A stretch of DNA of 5,980 nucleotides from an uncultured Burkholderiales Genera incertae sedis bacterium (lineage in GTDB: Bacteria; Pseudomonadota; Gammaproteobacteria; Burkholderiales; Eutrophovitaceae), in assembly GCA_905479505.1 (NCBI GenBank), contig CAJQMS010000118.1, positions 1-5,980 of the forward strand, given 5' to 3'. Positions 1-5,980 of this stretch are shown here, one piece after another. How positions within the stretch are numbered: position 1 is the stretch's first letter; each line of letters opens with the position of its first letter. The notes beneath the pieces are model-generated. The model was given only the letters and a program-made list of their open reading frames with translations, had not been told where the DNA came from and searched no databases. The position numbers and the translations under genes are program-made.

Positions 1-83
1 TTGGCGGGCTTCTTGGCGGGCTTCTTGGCGGGCTTCTTAGCGGGCTTCTTAGCGGGCTTCTTAGCGGGCTTCTTAGCGGGTGA
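1..83 (-). repeat. 12-bp tandem repeat encoding the Lys/Pro/Ala tail of topA
   Basis: Six full 12-bp units plus a partial seventh, each encoding Lys-Lys-Pro-Ala on the minus strand. The units are identical except for one synonymous base: the three nearest the window edge use GCC for Ala, and the other four use GCT. The array is cut by base 1, so its true copy number is unknown. Basic, disordered tails of this kind are common in TopA proteins that lack the extra zinc fingers and are thought to help DNA binding. That role is inferred from the family, not shown here. Confidence 0.95.
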
Positions 84-2600
84 CTTTTCGAGTTTAAGGT
101 CAATAAGTTCAACTGCAGCCTCAAGGCTAATCGTATCGGGGTCCAAATCTTTTGGAATGGTGGCATTAATTGTGCCGCACTTCACATAAGGACCGTATCG
201 ACCGCTTTTTACAGAAATAGCCTTCTTTTGTTTTGGGTGATCCCCAAGTGCCCGGCCACTAGAGGCACTTTTCTGGGCTAGGAGTTCGACAGCGCGCTCT
301 AGTTGAACATCATAAACACTATCAGTTTTAGGAATAGATTTGAAACCGCCGTCATGTTTCAAATAAGGGCCAAAGCGCCCGATATTCGCCTCGATAGGCT
401 TGTCTGTCTCTGGGTGAACGCCGATTTTTCGGGGCAGGCTAAGTGCTTTGAGTGCGATTGCAAAAGCTTCTTCACTAGCCTCCATAGGGAATGTCGCATC
501 TTTTGGCCAAGCGCCACGTTTGGGTTTTTTCTCTTTGGAGCCTTGTGGTGGAGTTTCCCCAATTTGAACGTACGGGCCGTAGGGACCGCTTAACAAATAT
601 ATAGATTTCGAGGTATCAGGATCTTCGCCAAGTAAAAGGGGTTCTTTTTGAACCGGTCCTGACCCAAAGGGCTCCGTGAAGTCACAATCAGGATAACTGC
701 TGCATCCCACAAAAAGCCCACGAGAACTATTCTGTAAAAGAACCGGACTGGAACATTTCGGACAATTTTCGGGTTTATTTTGGTCGACCCATTCAGGAGA
801 TAAAACTTGCCTGGAAAAATCCTTCCAAGTGCGCACGGGTTCTTCTGAGCCGGGTAAAGGCACTCCTCTGTTGGCGTCTTTTTTATCGTTAATTTGGCCA
901 GAAAATGATTGCCAAAATTTACCAATAACTTTCGTCCAATCTAGTTTTCCATCGGATATTTCGTCAAGCTCGGTTTCAAGATCCGCTGTGAAACCGTAGT
1001 CTAAGTAGGCATCAAAGTGTGTGGTGAGAAAGTTATTAACAATGCGGCCAACATCTGAGGGGATAAATCGTTTTTTCTCAAGATGTGTGTATCCGCGCTC
1101 AACGAGTGTAGAAATAATATTTGCGTATGTAGAGGGCCTTCCGATGCCGTATTCTTCCAGTGTTTTAACTAGGCTCGCTTCTGAATATCGAGGCGGGGGT
1201 TGTGTGAAATGTTGTTCACCGAATAATTTGTTTAACGTTAACTCATCTTTCTCATCAAGCTCAGGTAATTTTGATTCGTTTTCTTTAGTTGCGTCATCTG
1301 CGCCCTCAAGGTAAACGGACATGAAGCCTGGAAATACCAAGATTTGTCCACTTGCACGAAATGTGGTGCCCTTTGGATTTGCACTTAAATCGACGCTTGT
1401 AGTGTCAAATTTAGCTGCGGCCATTTGAGAGGCGACTGTTCTTTTCCAGATCATTTCGTACAATGCTGCCTGGTCGGGTCTTAAGGCTTTTTTTAGAGAT
1501 TCAGGGGTGCGCGCGATAGACGTCGGCCGAACAGCTTCATGTGCCTCTTGGGCATTTTTCGATTTAGTTTTATAAACAATAGCCTTAGCAGGTAGGTAGT
1601 CTTTCGAAAAGTTAGTACTTACATACTGTCTGATGTCCTTAATGGCGTCGTTAGACAGCGAAACTGAATCCGTACGCATGTAGGTGATAAGTCCCTCTAC
1701 TGAGCCGCCAATGTCGATTCCTTCATAAAGCTGTTGAGCCGCGCTCATAGTCGATCTTGCTGTTAAGCCGAGTTTTCGAACGGCTTCTTGCTGCATAGTC
1801 GACGTGGTAAACGGTGCCGCTGGCGATCTAGATCGAGGTTTTCGGGTGATCTTTGAAACCGTTATTCGATCGTTAGATTCTCTTTTAATTGTTTCGATGA
1901 CCGAAAGGTGTTCTTTTTCTGATCGAAATGAAAACTGCTCCACTTTTGTGTCTTTAAAATTGGTCAGTTTCGCTACGAAAGGCTGGTTTGATTTAGTTGT
2001 TTCAAGATGGATAGACCAGTATTCTTCATTATCGAACTGTTCTATGGCCTGCTCCCTTTCTACAATAAGACGGAGAGCAGGACTTTGTACTCGTCCAGCA
2101 GATAAATTTCGAGCTATTTTTCGCCAAAGGATCGGAGACAAATTGAATCCGACCAGGTGATCCAGGGCTCTTCTGGCTTGTTGGGCGTTAACCAAAGGCA
2201 TTGAAATATCTCGCGGAGCGCGGATTGCCTCTTGAACAGCAGACTCTGTTATTTCATAAAAAACGACTCGTTTGAGGGATTTCCCAGCGAGTAATTTTTT
2301 ACTTTGAAGGATTTCAGCCAAGTGCCAAGCAATGGCTTCTCCTTCTCGATCAGGGTCAGTTGCTAGATATACGGTATCTGCTTTTTTTACAGCCTTAGTA
2401 ATTGCATCGACATGTTTTTTGTTTCGTGATACTAGCTCGTAATCTAGAGTGAATCCGTTACCGGCATCGACGGCGCCTTCTTTCGCCCGAAGGTCTCGGA
2501 TATGTCCGTAAGATGCCAATATCTCAAAGGTATTACCCAAATATTTTTTGAGTGTGCCAGCCTTTGAGGGGGATTCAACAATTAAAAGATTTTGAGCCAT
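1..2600 (-). CDS. topA: DNA topoisomerase I (type IA), C-terminus cut by the window edge
   Basis: Type IA topoisomerase, which relaxes negatively supercoiled DNA by breaking and passing a single strand. The frame is open from the ATG at 2600-2598 to base 1, about 866 codons, with no stop or frameshift. The Toprim domain opens with LLIVESPSKA (acidic Glu9) and has the Mg-binding DPDREGE motif at residues 82-88. The catalytic tyrosine is Tyr307 in ITYMRTDS. One zinc ribbon follows, with Cys613, Cys616, Cys633 and Cys639 (spacing C-x2-C-x16-C-x5-C). Three G-[RP]-[FY]-GPY topoisomerase C-terminal repeat motifs lie near residues 672, 741 and 800. From residue 841 a KKPA-repeat tail runs out of the window. 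E. coli TopA has 865 residues and several zinc fingers, so this is the other common architecture. The ribosome binding site is weak (GAG about 6 nt before ATG). The gene lies 66 bp downstream of smg and appears to have its own promoter. Identity is certain; only the end is unseen. Confidence 0.98.
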   Translation of the reverse strand, partial: MAQNLLIVESPSKAGTLKKYLGNTFEILASYGHIRDLRAKEGAVDAGNGFTLDYELVSRNKKHVDAITKAVKKADTVYLATDPDREGEAIAWHLAEILQSKKLLAGKSLKRVVFYEITESAVQEAIRAPRDISMPLVNAQQARRALDHLVGFNLSPILWRKIARNLSAGRVQSPALRLIVEREQAIEQFDNEEYWSIHLETTKSNQPFVAKLTNFKDTKVEQFSFRSEKEHLSVIETIKRESNDRITVSKITRKPRSRSPAAPFTTSTMQQEAVRKLGLTARSTMSAAQQLYEGIDIGGSVEGLITYMRTDSVSLSNDAIKDIRQYVSTNFSKDYLPAKAIVYKTKSKNAQEAHEAVRPTSIARTPESLKKALRPDQAALYEMIWKRTVASQMAAAKFDTTSVDLSANPKGTTFRASGQILVFPGFMSVYLEGADDATKENESKLPELDEKDELTLNKLFGEQHFTQPPPRYSEASLVKTLEEYGIGRPSTYANIISTLVERGYTHLEKKRFIPSDVGRIVNNFLTTHFDAYLDYGFTADLETELDEISDGKLDWTKVIGKFWQSFSGQINDKKDANRGVPLPGSEEPVRTWKDFSRQVLSPEWVDQNKPENCPKCSSPVLLQNSSRGLFVGCSSYPDCDFTEPFGSGPVQKEPLLLGEDPDTSKSIYLLSGPYGPYVQIGETPPQGSKEKKPKRGAWPKDATFPMEASEEAFAIALKALSLPRKIGVHPETDKPIEANIGRFGPYLKHDGGFKSIPKTDSVYDVQLERAVELLAQKSASSGRALGDHPKQKKAISVKSGRYGPYVKCGTINATIPKDLDPDTISLEAAVELIDLKLEKSPAKKPAKKPAKKPAKKPAKKPAKKPA

Positions 2601-2625
2601 AATTTACTCGTGAAGTTTTGGCCGG

Positions 2626-2654
2626 ATCATACAAGAGTTATCCACTAACGCCAA
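2626..2654 (-). promoter_or_regulatory. candidate sigma70 promoter for topA
   Basis: In the smg-topA gap the minus strand reads TTGGCG (2654-2649), a 17-bp spacer, then TATGAT (2631-2626). This is a 4/6 match to the -35 consensus and 5/6 to the -10, with optimal spacing. Transcription would start near 2619, leaving a leader of roughly 20 nt before the topA ATG. It could let topA be transcribed separately from smg. It rests on consensus matching only. Confidence 0.5.
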
Positions 2655-2666
2655 ATTAAGGATGAT

Positions 2667-3125
2667 TTATTGGAGGCTCGACTCATCTCGCGCGGCCAAA
2701 AGCTCTAACATCATCCCGTCGATAGACTCTTGCTGATGCCACAAAGCTAACAAAACAATCAATTTAATCTCATCTACACCAACTTGGGATTCAGATAATG
2801 CGATAACTCGCTCAATAATCACCTCTCTTTGAGTTGCTGATATTAAGTCAGACTCAACTAGAAATGTTAAAAATCCACGGGCCTTAGTAGATAAGCCATT
2901 GATTTCTTCTGGTGAAAAGACTCTGAAGCCCCCGCTGTGTTCGAGGCTACCCCGATACGCATTTGGATCTGCCGATGCATTAAAACCTCGTAGCCAGCCA
3001 AGCACCTCGGAAATATCATCTTCCTCAAAACCCGCATCCGATAATTTTCGCGTGATGGTTTCGTTGTCAGGAAGCGTGCCGTGTGGGAAAAAATTCTCGA
3101 CGAGATAAAAAAGAATGTCGAACAT
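2667..3125 (-). CDS. smg: Smg family protein (DUF494)
   Basis: A 152-residue protein of the Smg/DUF494 family, close to the 157 residues of E. coli Smg. Shared features are the MFDILFYLVE start, the acidic DAGFEEDDI helix near residues 30-38 followed by a conserved WL, the FSPEE segment near 70-74, ARGFL near 82-86, and REVIIERVIAL near 100-110. It is probably a small, mostly helical cytoplasmic protein with no signal peptide or membrane segment. Its biochemical role is not established; the name comes from its position next to smf (dprA) in E. coli. The start is well supported by AAGGA (3135-3131), 5 nt before ATG. topA follows on the same strand, as in many beta- and gammaproteobacteria, whereas the usual dprA partner is missing upstream. 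The gene ends in TAA at 2669-2667. Confidence 0.93.
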   Translation of the reverse strand: MFDILFYLVENFFPHGTLPDNETITRKLSDAGFEEDDISEVLGWLRGFNASADPNAYRGSLEHSGGFRVFSPEEINGLSTKARGFLTFLVESDLISATQREVIIERVIALSESQVGVDEIKLIVLLALWHQQESIDGMMLELLAARDESSLQ

Positions 3126-3197
3126 GTGGATCCTTTGTTATTGAATTGCCTCAGCGATTCCGCTAAATCGGGCTGCTAGTATGTTACCTCAATTCAA

Positions 3198-3226
3198 AGA
3201 ATGTCTTATCGTAAACCCAGAGTCAA
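3198..3226 (-). promoter_or_regulatory. candidate promoter for smg (and topA by read-through)
   Basis: The minus strand has TTGACT (3226-3221), a 17-bp spacer and CATTCT (3203-3198). The -35 is strong (5/6) and the -10 weak (3/6). Transcription would begin near 3191, giving a leader of about 65 nt to the smg ATG. That leader could form a short hairpin at 3152-3175: CAGCGATT pairs with AATC plus GCTG, leaving a 2-nt bulge. This is a tentative assignment. Confidence 0.35.
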
Positions 3227-3244
3227 GATACGGATAAACAAAAG

Positions 3245-3272
3245 TTGACATGTTTTTTAAGTGAGATTTAAA
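3245..3272 (+). promoter_or_regulatory. candidate sigma70 promoter for the def-fmt-rsmB operon
   Basis: A perfect TTGACA at 3245-3250 is followed, after a 16-bp spacer, by TTTAAA (3267-3272, 4/6 to the -10 consensus). A 17-bp spacing gives TTAAAA instead. Transcription would start near 3280 and produce a leader of about 85 nt before def. A second, weaker -10-like TAAAAT lies at 3317-3322 but has no matching -35. The exact -10 is uncertain, while the -35 is convincing. Confidence 0.55.
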
Positions 3273-3290
3273 ACAGCCACCATGATGATA

Positions 3291-3327
3291 ACAACGGGGT
3301 TCAATGGCTATCGTTGTAAAATAACGA
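3291..3327 (+). other. possible alternative hairpins in the def leader
   Basis: ACAACG (3291-3296) can pair with CGTTGT (3312-3317) over a 15-nt loop. TCGTT (3311-3315) can instead pair with AACGA (3323-3327) over a 7-nt loop. Both use CGTT at 3312-3315, so they exclude each other. Neither is GC-rich or followed by a T-run, so this is not an intrinsic terminator. Stems this short arise by chance fairly often. Confidence 0.2.
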
Positions 3328-3330
3328 ATC

Positions 3331-3371
3331 AATATGAGTAAATGTTTTTTATGGTTTTAAAAATATGAGTA
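3331..3371 (+). repeat. 10-bp direct repeat spanning the def start codon
   Basis: AATATGAGTA occurs at 3331-3340 and again at 3362-3371, where it contains the def ATG and second codon. The upstream copy opens an 8-codon frame (MSKCFLWF, 3334-3360) that stops 4 nt before the def ATG. A second micro-frame (MVLKI, 3351-3368) ends in a TGA overlapping the def ATG. Neither has a clear ribosome binding site, so whether they are translated is unknown. Confidence 0.45.
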
Positions 3372-3871
3372 TTTTGCAAATATTAAAGTATCCAGACAAA
3401 AGGTTGCATAATTTTGCAAAGCCAGTGCTTAACGTTGATTATGAGATTCAGCAACTTGCTGACGACATGGCTGAGACGATGTATGAAGCTTCTGGTATCG
3501 GTCTTGCTGCAACACAAGTTAACGAACCAGTGCGGGTGGTGGTAATTGATGTTTCTGATTCAAGAGACGAGCTCTTAGTGCTAATCAATCCAGAGGTTTA
3601 TTTTGAGAAAGGGGTTATTTCGTCTGAGGAAGGTTGCTTGAGTGTGCCCAACGTATATGATCAGGTCGAGCGCGCCGAGGATATCAAGGTCCGAGCATTG
3701 GATCGGGCTGGACAAATAATCGACTTCGAGGCGACGGGCATCTTATCCATATGCATTCAACATGAGATCGATCATTTAGATGGGAAAGTATTTGTTGAAT
3801 ATTTGTCTCGTTTAAAGCAGGACCGCATTGTCAAAAAATTAAAAAAACGACAAGAAATTAACGATGGGTAA
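3365..3871 (+). CDS. def: peptide deformylase
   Basis: A metallohydrolase, Fe(II) in most bacteria, that removes the formyl group from the N-terminal Met of new proteins at the ribosome exit. At 168 residues it matches the E. coli enzyme (169). All three family motifs are present: GIGLAATQ at residues 44-51, EGCLS at 89-93 with metal ligand Cys91, and QHEIDH at 132-137 with metal ligands His133 and His137 and catalytic Glu134. The C-terminus is a lysine-rich helix typical of the proteobacterial form, which contacts the ribosome. The start at 3365 fits the family's usual N-terminus (MSILQILKYPDKRL), but the A/T-rich sequence before it has no evident Shine-Dalgarno site. It is the first gene of an operon with fmt 8 bp downstream. 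Identity is certain. Confidence 0.98.
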   Translation: MSILQILKYPDKRLHNFAKPVLNVDYEIQQLADDMAETMYEASGIGLAATQVNEPVRVVVIDVSDSRDELLVLINPEVYFEKGVISSEEGCLSVPNVYDQVERAEDIKVRALDRAGQIIDFEATGILSICIQHEIDHLDGKVFVEYLSRLKQDRIVKKLKKRQEINDG

Positions 3872-3879
3872 GTATTAGC

Positions 3880-4821
3880 ATGAAAATAGTCTTTGCGGGC
3901 ACCCCGGTTTTTGCTGCATCGGTGCTTATGAAGCTGCTTGCCGCAGGGTACGAAATACCCCTGGTGCTTACTCAGCCTGACCGTAAATCCGGCCGCGGAA
4001 TGGCCATGTCAGAGAGTGATGTTAAGAAACTCGCTAAGGCTAATGATATCCCGACATATCAACCGGAGAGTTTGAAGTTAACCGACGTATTTGAAAAAAT
4101 TCAAACAGTTGGTGCGGATGTAATGATAGTTGTGGCATATGGACAAATAATACCTAAATCGATTCTTGCCGCTTTTCCGCTCGGATGTATTAACGTACAC
4201 GCGTCATTATTACCGAGATGGAGAGGTGCCGCTCCCATTCAGCGGGCTATCATGGCCGGCGACAAGGAGACTGGCGTAACTATTATGCGAATGGCCGAGG
4301 GGTTGGATACAGGACCAATTTTTTGCGAGCAGCGAGTAGAAATCCGCGAAGAAGATACATCAGGAACGCTTCACACAGACTTGGCTGTGCTTGGAGGAGA
4401 AGCCTTATTGAGAACATTAAGGGGTTTGAATATCGACACAGCGACAAGAGCGCAGGATGACGATGATGCTACATATGCTCATAAAATTAATAATACTGAT
4501 GCGTTAATCGATTGGACGCGTAGCTGCGTTGAGGTGAGCCGTTTGGTGCGAGCCATGAATCCGGTGCCGGGCGCGTATACTTTTTTTGACGGGGCTCGTA
4601 TTAAAGTATGGAAAGTATCGGTCCAAGGAAAAATAAAAATATCAGCTCGTCCGGGAACAATAATTGAATTAGATAAAGCTGGTTTTACCGTTGTGTGCGG
4701 ATTTGGCGCAGTGGAGATACATACTGTTCAAAAATCAGGTGGTGTAAAGTCACCAGCGGCTGAGTATGCAAGGGCGGTCGGCTTACGGGCCGGTATGAAT
4801 TTAGATGGTGGCGAACCATGA
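3880..4821 (+). CDS. fmt: methionyl-tRNA formyltransferase
   Basis: Transfers the formyl group of 10-formyltetrahydrofolate to the amino group of initiator Met-tRNA, producing fMet-tRNA for translation initiation in the cytoplasm. At 313 residues it matches the usual length (E. coli 315). The N-terminal Rossmann-like catalytic domain starts MKIVFAGTPVFA. The catalytic triad is Asn105, His107 (in NVHASLLP) and Asp143 (in GLDTGP). The SLLPRWRGAAPIQ signature lies at 109-121, and the KSGRGM loop near 36-41 belongs to the tRNA-contacting insertion. The C-terminal beta-barrel tRNA-binding domain runs from about 205 to the end. The ATG lies 8 bp after the def stop, with GGTAAG as a modest ribosome binding site overlapping the def stop. 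The stop TGA overlaps the rsmB ATG. Pairing with def is expected, since Fmt and Def do opposite steps of the formyl cycle. Confidence 0.98.
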   Translation: MKIVFAGTPVFAASVLMKLLAAGYEIPLVLTQPDRKSGRGMAMSESDVKKLAKANDIPTYQPESLKLTDVFEKIQTVGADVMIVVAYGQIIPKSILAAFPLGCINVHASLLPRWRGAAPIQRAIMAGDKETGVTIMRMAEGLDTGPIFCEQRVEIREEDTSGTLHTDLAVLGGEALLRTLRGLNIDTATRAQDDDDATYAHKINNTDALIDWTRSCVEVSRLVRAMNPVPGAYTFFDGARIKVWKVSVQGKIKISARPGTIIELDKAGFTVVCGFGAVEIHTVQKSGGVKSPAAEYARAVGLRAGMNLDGGEP

Positions 4822-5980
4822 TCGAAGTTCAACTTATCTCACAGGTATGTTTAGCAAGAGTTAAGTTGGGTCAGAGTCTTAACGCAGTGCTTCCACAAGA
4901 GTTAGGCAAAATAGATTCCAAGGCGGATAAGGCTGCCATTAAAAATACCGTTTACGGGGCGGTACGCCACTTAGGCTATTTAGAGTTTGCGCTAGACTAT
5001 TTGCTTGTCAAAAGACCTAATGGTTTGGCGAGCTTGCTTCTTGTTGGGATTTATTTAATTGACTATACGCGAGCGGCAAATCACGCCGTCGTAAATGCTG
5101 CAGTTTCTGCCGCTAAGCAAATGGGATTTAAGAAATTATCAGGTTTGGTTAACGCGGTTCTTCGCAATTACATCAGACAAAATGAAGAGATTAAGTCTGC
5201 GGCAGCGAGGAACGATATAGCGACTTTGCAACATCAGACTTGGTGGATAGAAAAAATTCGGCGAGTATATCCAAAGCAAGCTGACGCAATTTTTAACATA
5301 AGTTTAAGTCATCCCAATTTAACGCTACGAATTAATAATCGTTTAATTTCGAGAGAAAAATATTTAGAAAAACTCGATCGAAAAGGAATGGCTTGGGAGA
5401 TACCGAAGCGCATTCTTGTGAACTCTTGTGTTATTTTAAAAAAGCCAGTCGCGGTGGATCGGATACCAGGTTTTTTCGAAGGATTGGTGTCGGTTCAGGA
5501 TGCTGGCGCTCAGATTTCGGCTACCCTTTTAGATTTACAACCAAATCATACCGTCCTCGATGCTTGCGCAGCACCAGGTGGGAAGGCATGTCATATTCTC
5601 GAGTTAGAGGATGTTTCTCTAACGGCCATCGACAAAGACGCGATGAGAATAATTAAGGTAGAAGAGAATCTCACTCGACTTAATCTTTCGGCAAAAACGC
5701 AGAGCGCAGACGCCAACAACATTAACACTTGGTGGAACGGTGAAAGTTATGATCGAATCTTACTTGATGCGCCTTGCAGCGCGTCTGGTGTTGTTCGTCG
5801 ACATCCAGATGTGAAGTGGATAAGACGCGAGAAAGATGTGGAGAGTTTTGTTGAGCAGCAGCGATCTTTGATGTTGGCAATGTGGAGAGTTTTAGCTAAG
5901 GGTGGTAAATTGCTTTATACGACGTGTTCAATTTTTCCCGAGGAAAATGAAAAACAAGTGCAATGGTTCATAAAAAACCA
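4818..5980 (+). CDS. rsmB: 16S rRNA m5C967 methyltransferase, C-terminus cut by the window edge
   Basis: SAM-dependent methyltransferase (also called Sun or RrmB) that makes 5-methylcytosine at position 967 of 16S rRNA. The window holds 387 codons plus 2 bases. E. coli RsmB has 429 residues, so about 40 are missing. The N-terminal part, to about residue 130, is the NusB-like RNA-binding domain, with LVNAVLRNYI near its end. The Rossmann methyltransferase domain has the SAM-binding DACAAPGGK at 248-256 and DAPCSASG at 317-324 with Cys320. TTCSIFPEEN follows with Cys370. Cys320 and Cys370 correspond to E. coli Cys325 and Cys375, with the same 50-residue spacing; the second is the nucleophile and the first aids product release. 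The start overlaps the fmt stop as ATGA, so the two genes are probably translationally coupled, with GGTGG upstream as a possible ribosome binding site. Identity is near certain: RsmF-type paralogues lack the NusB-like domain. Confidence 0.96.
   Translation, partial: MIEVQLISQVCLARVKLGQSLNAVLPQELGKIDSKADKAAIKNTVYGAVRHLGYLEFALDYLLVKRPNGLASLLLVGIYLIDYTRAANHAVVNAAVSAAKQMGFKKLSGLVNAVLRNYIRQNEEIKSAAARNDIATLQHQTWWIEKIRRVYPKQADAIFNISLSHPNLTLRINNRLISREKYLEKLDRKGMAWEIPKRILVNSCVILKKPVAVDRIPGFFEGLVSVQDAGAQISATLLDLQPNHTVLDACAAPGGKACHILELEDVSLTAIDKDAMRIIKVEENLTRLNLSAKTQSADANNINTWWNGESYDRILLDAPCSASGVVRRHPDVKWIRREKDVESFVEQQRSLMLAMWRVLAKGGKLLYTTCSIFPEENEKQVQWFIKN

Noticed and set aside
1..83. Tandem repeats as a possible CRISPR or intergenic satellite
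   Set aside because: The 12-bp units have no spacers, stay in the topA reading frame, and encode a tail typical of the family.
1..189. Plus-strand frame with a Gly-Phe-Leu-Ala repeat, looking like a repetitive hydrophobic protein
   Set aside because: It is the antisense of the KKPA repeat tail of topA; the topA frame continues with family motifs through the same bases.
590..925. 111-codon minus-strand frame
   Set aside because: It lies wholly inside topA in another frame, over the zinc ribbon whose cysteines are read in the topA frame.
1804..2160. 118-codon plus-strand frame
   Set aside because: Antisense to conserved topA core coding sequence, and the product has no recognisable features.
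3141..3197. 8-bp inverted repeat TTGAATTG (3141-3148) and CAATTCAA (3190-3197), a possible operator or attachment site
   Set aside because: The arms are 41 bp apart and do not extend; an 8-bp dyad somewhere in a 240-bp A/T-rich region is likely by chance.
5393..5656. 87-codon plus-strand frame
   Set aside because: It overlaps rsmB in another frame, across the SAM-binding motif.
1..5980. A previously undescribed multi-gene system
   Set aside because: Every coding region belongs to a recognised conserved family in a familiar order; no unexplained stretch longer than 239 bp remains.

Overview
The window is an ordinary stretch of bacterial housekeeping chromosome. It carries genes for DNA topology and for translation and ribosome maturation. 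The gene neighbourhood (topA beside smg/DUF494, then def-fmt-rsmB) points to a gamma- or betaproteobacterium. The topoisomerase form agrees: a single four-Cys zinc ribbon, topoisomerase C-terminal repeats and a Lys/Pro/Ala-rich tail, instead of the multi-zinc-finger tail of E. coli. Base composition is moderately AT-rich by eye. I cannot name a genus.

Left half, minus strand: smg (3125 to 2667) is followed after a 66-bp gap by topA (2600 to beyond base 1). topA is open throughout the window, and only its extreme C-terminus is missing. That end is a 12-bp tandem repeat (KKPA units) which runs off the window edge. The smg-topA gap holds a credible sigma70-type promoter for topA.

Middle, 3126-3364: a 239-bp divergent intergenic region with no gene. 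It holds back-to-back candidate promoters, one for smg (minus) and one for def (plus). The def leader also contains two small competing hairpins, two micro-ORFs ending at or next to the def start, and a 10-bp direct repeat that duplicates the sequence around the def ATG.

Right half, plus strand: def (peptide deformylase), fmt (methionyl-tRNA formyltransferase) and rsmB (16S rRNA m5C967 methyltransferase, cut by the right edge) form a tight operon, with an 8-bp gap and then a 4-bp ATGA overlap. Fmt adds the formyl group to initiator Met-tRNA, Def removes it from the new protein, and RsmB modifies the small ribosomal subunit.

I found no mobile element, CRISPR array, tRNA, rRNA or sign of a new multi-gene system. 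The most interesting points are the repeat tail of topA, the absence of dprA between smg and def, and the architecture of the divergent promoter and def leader region.
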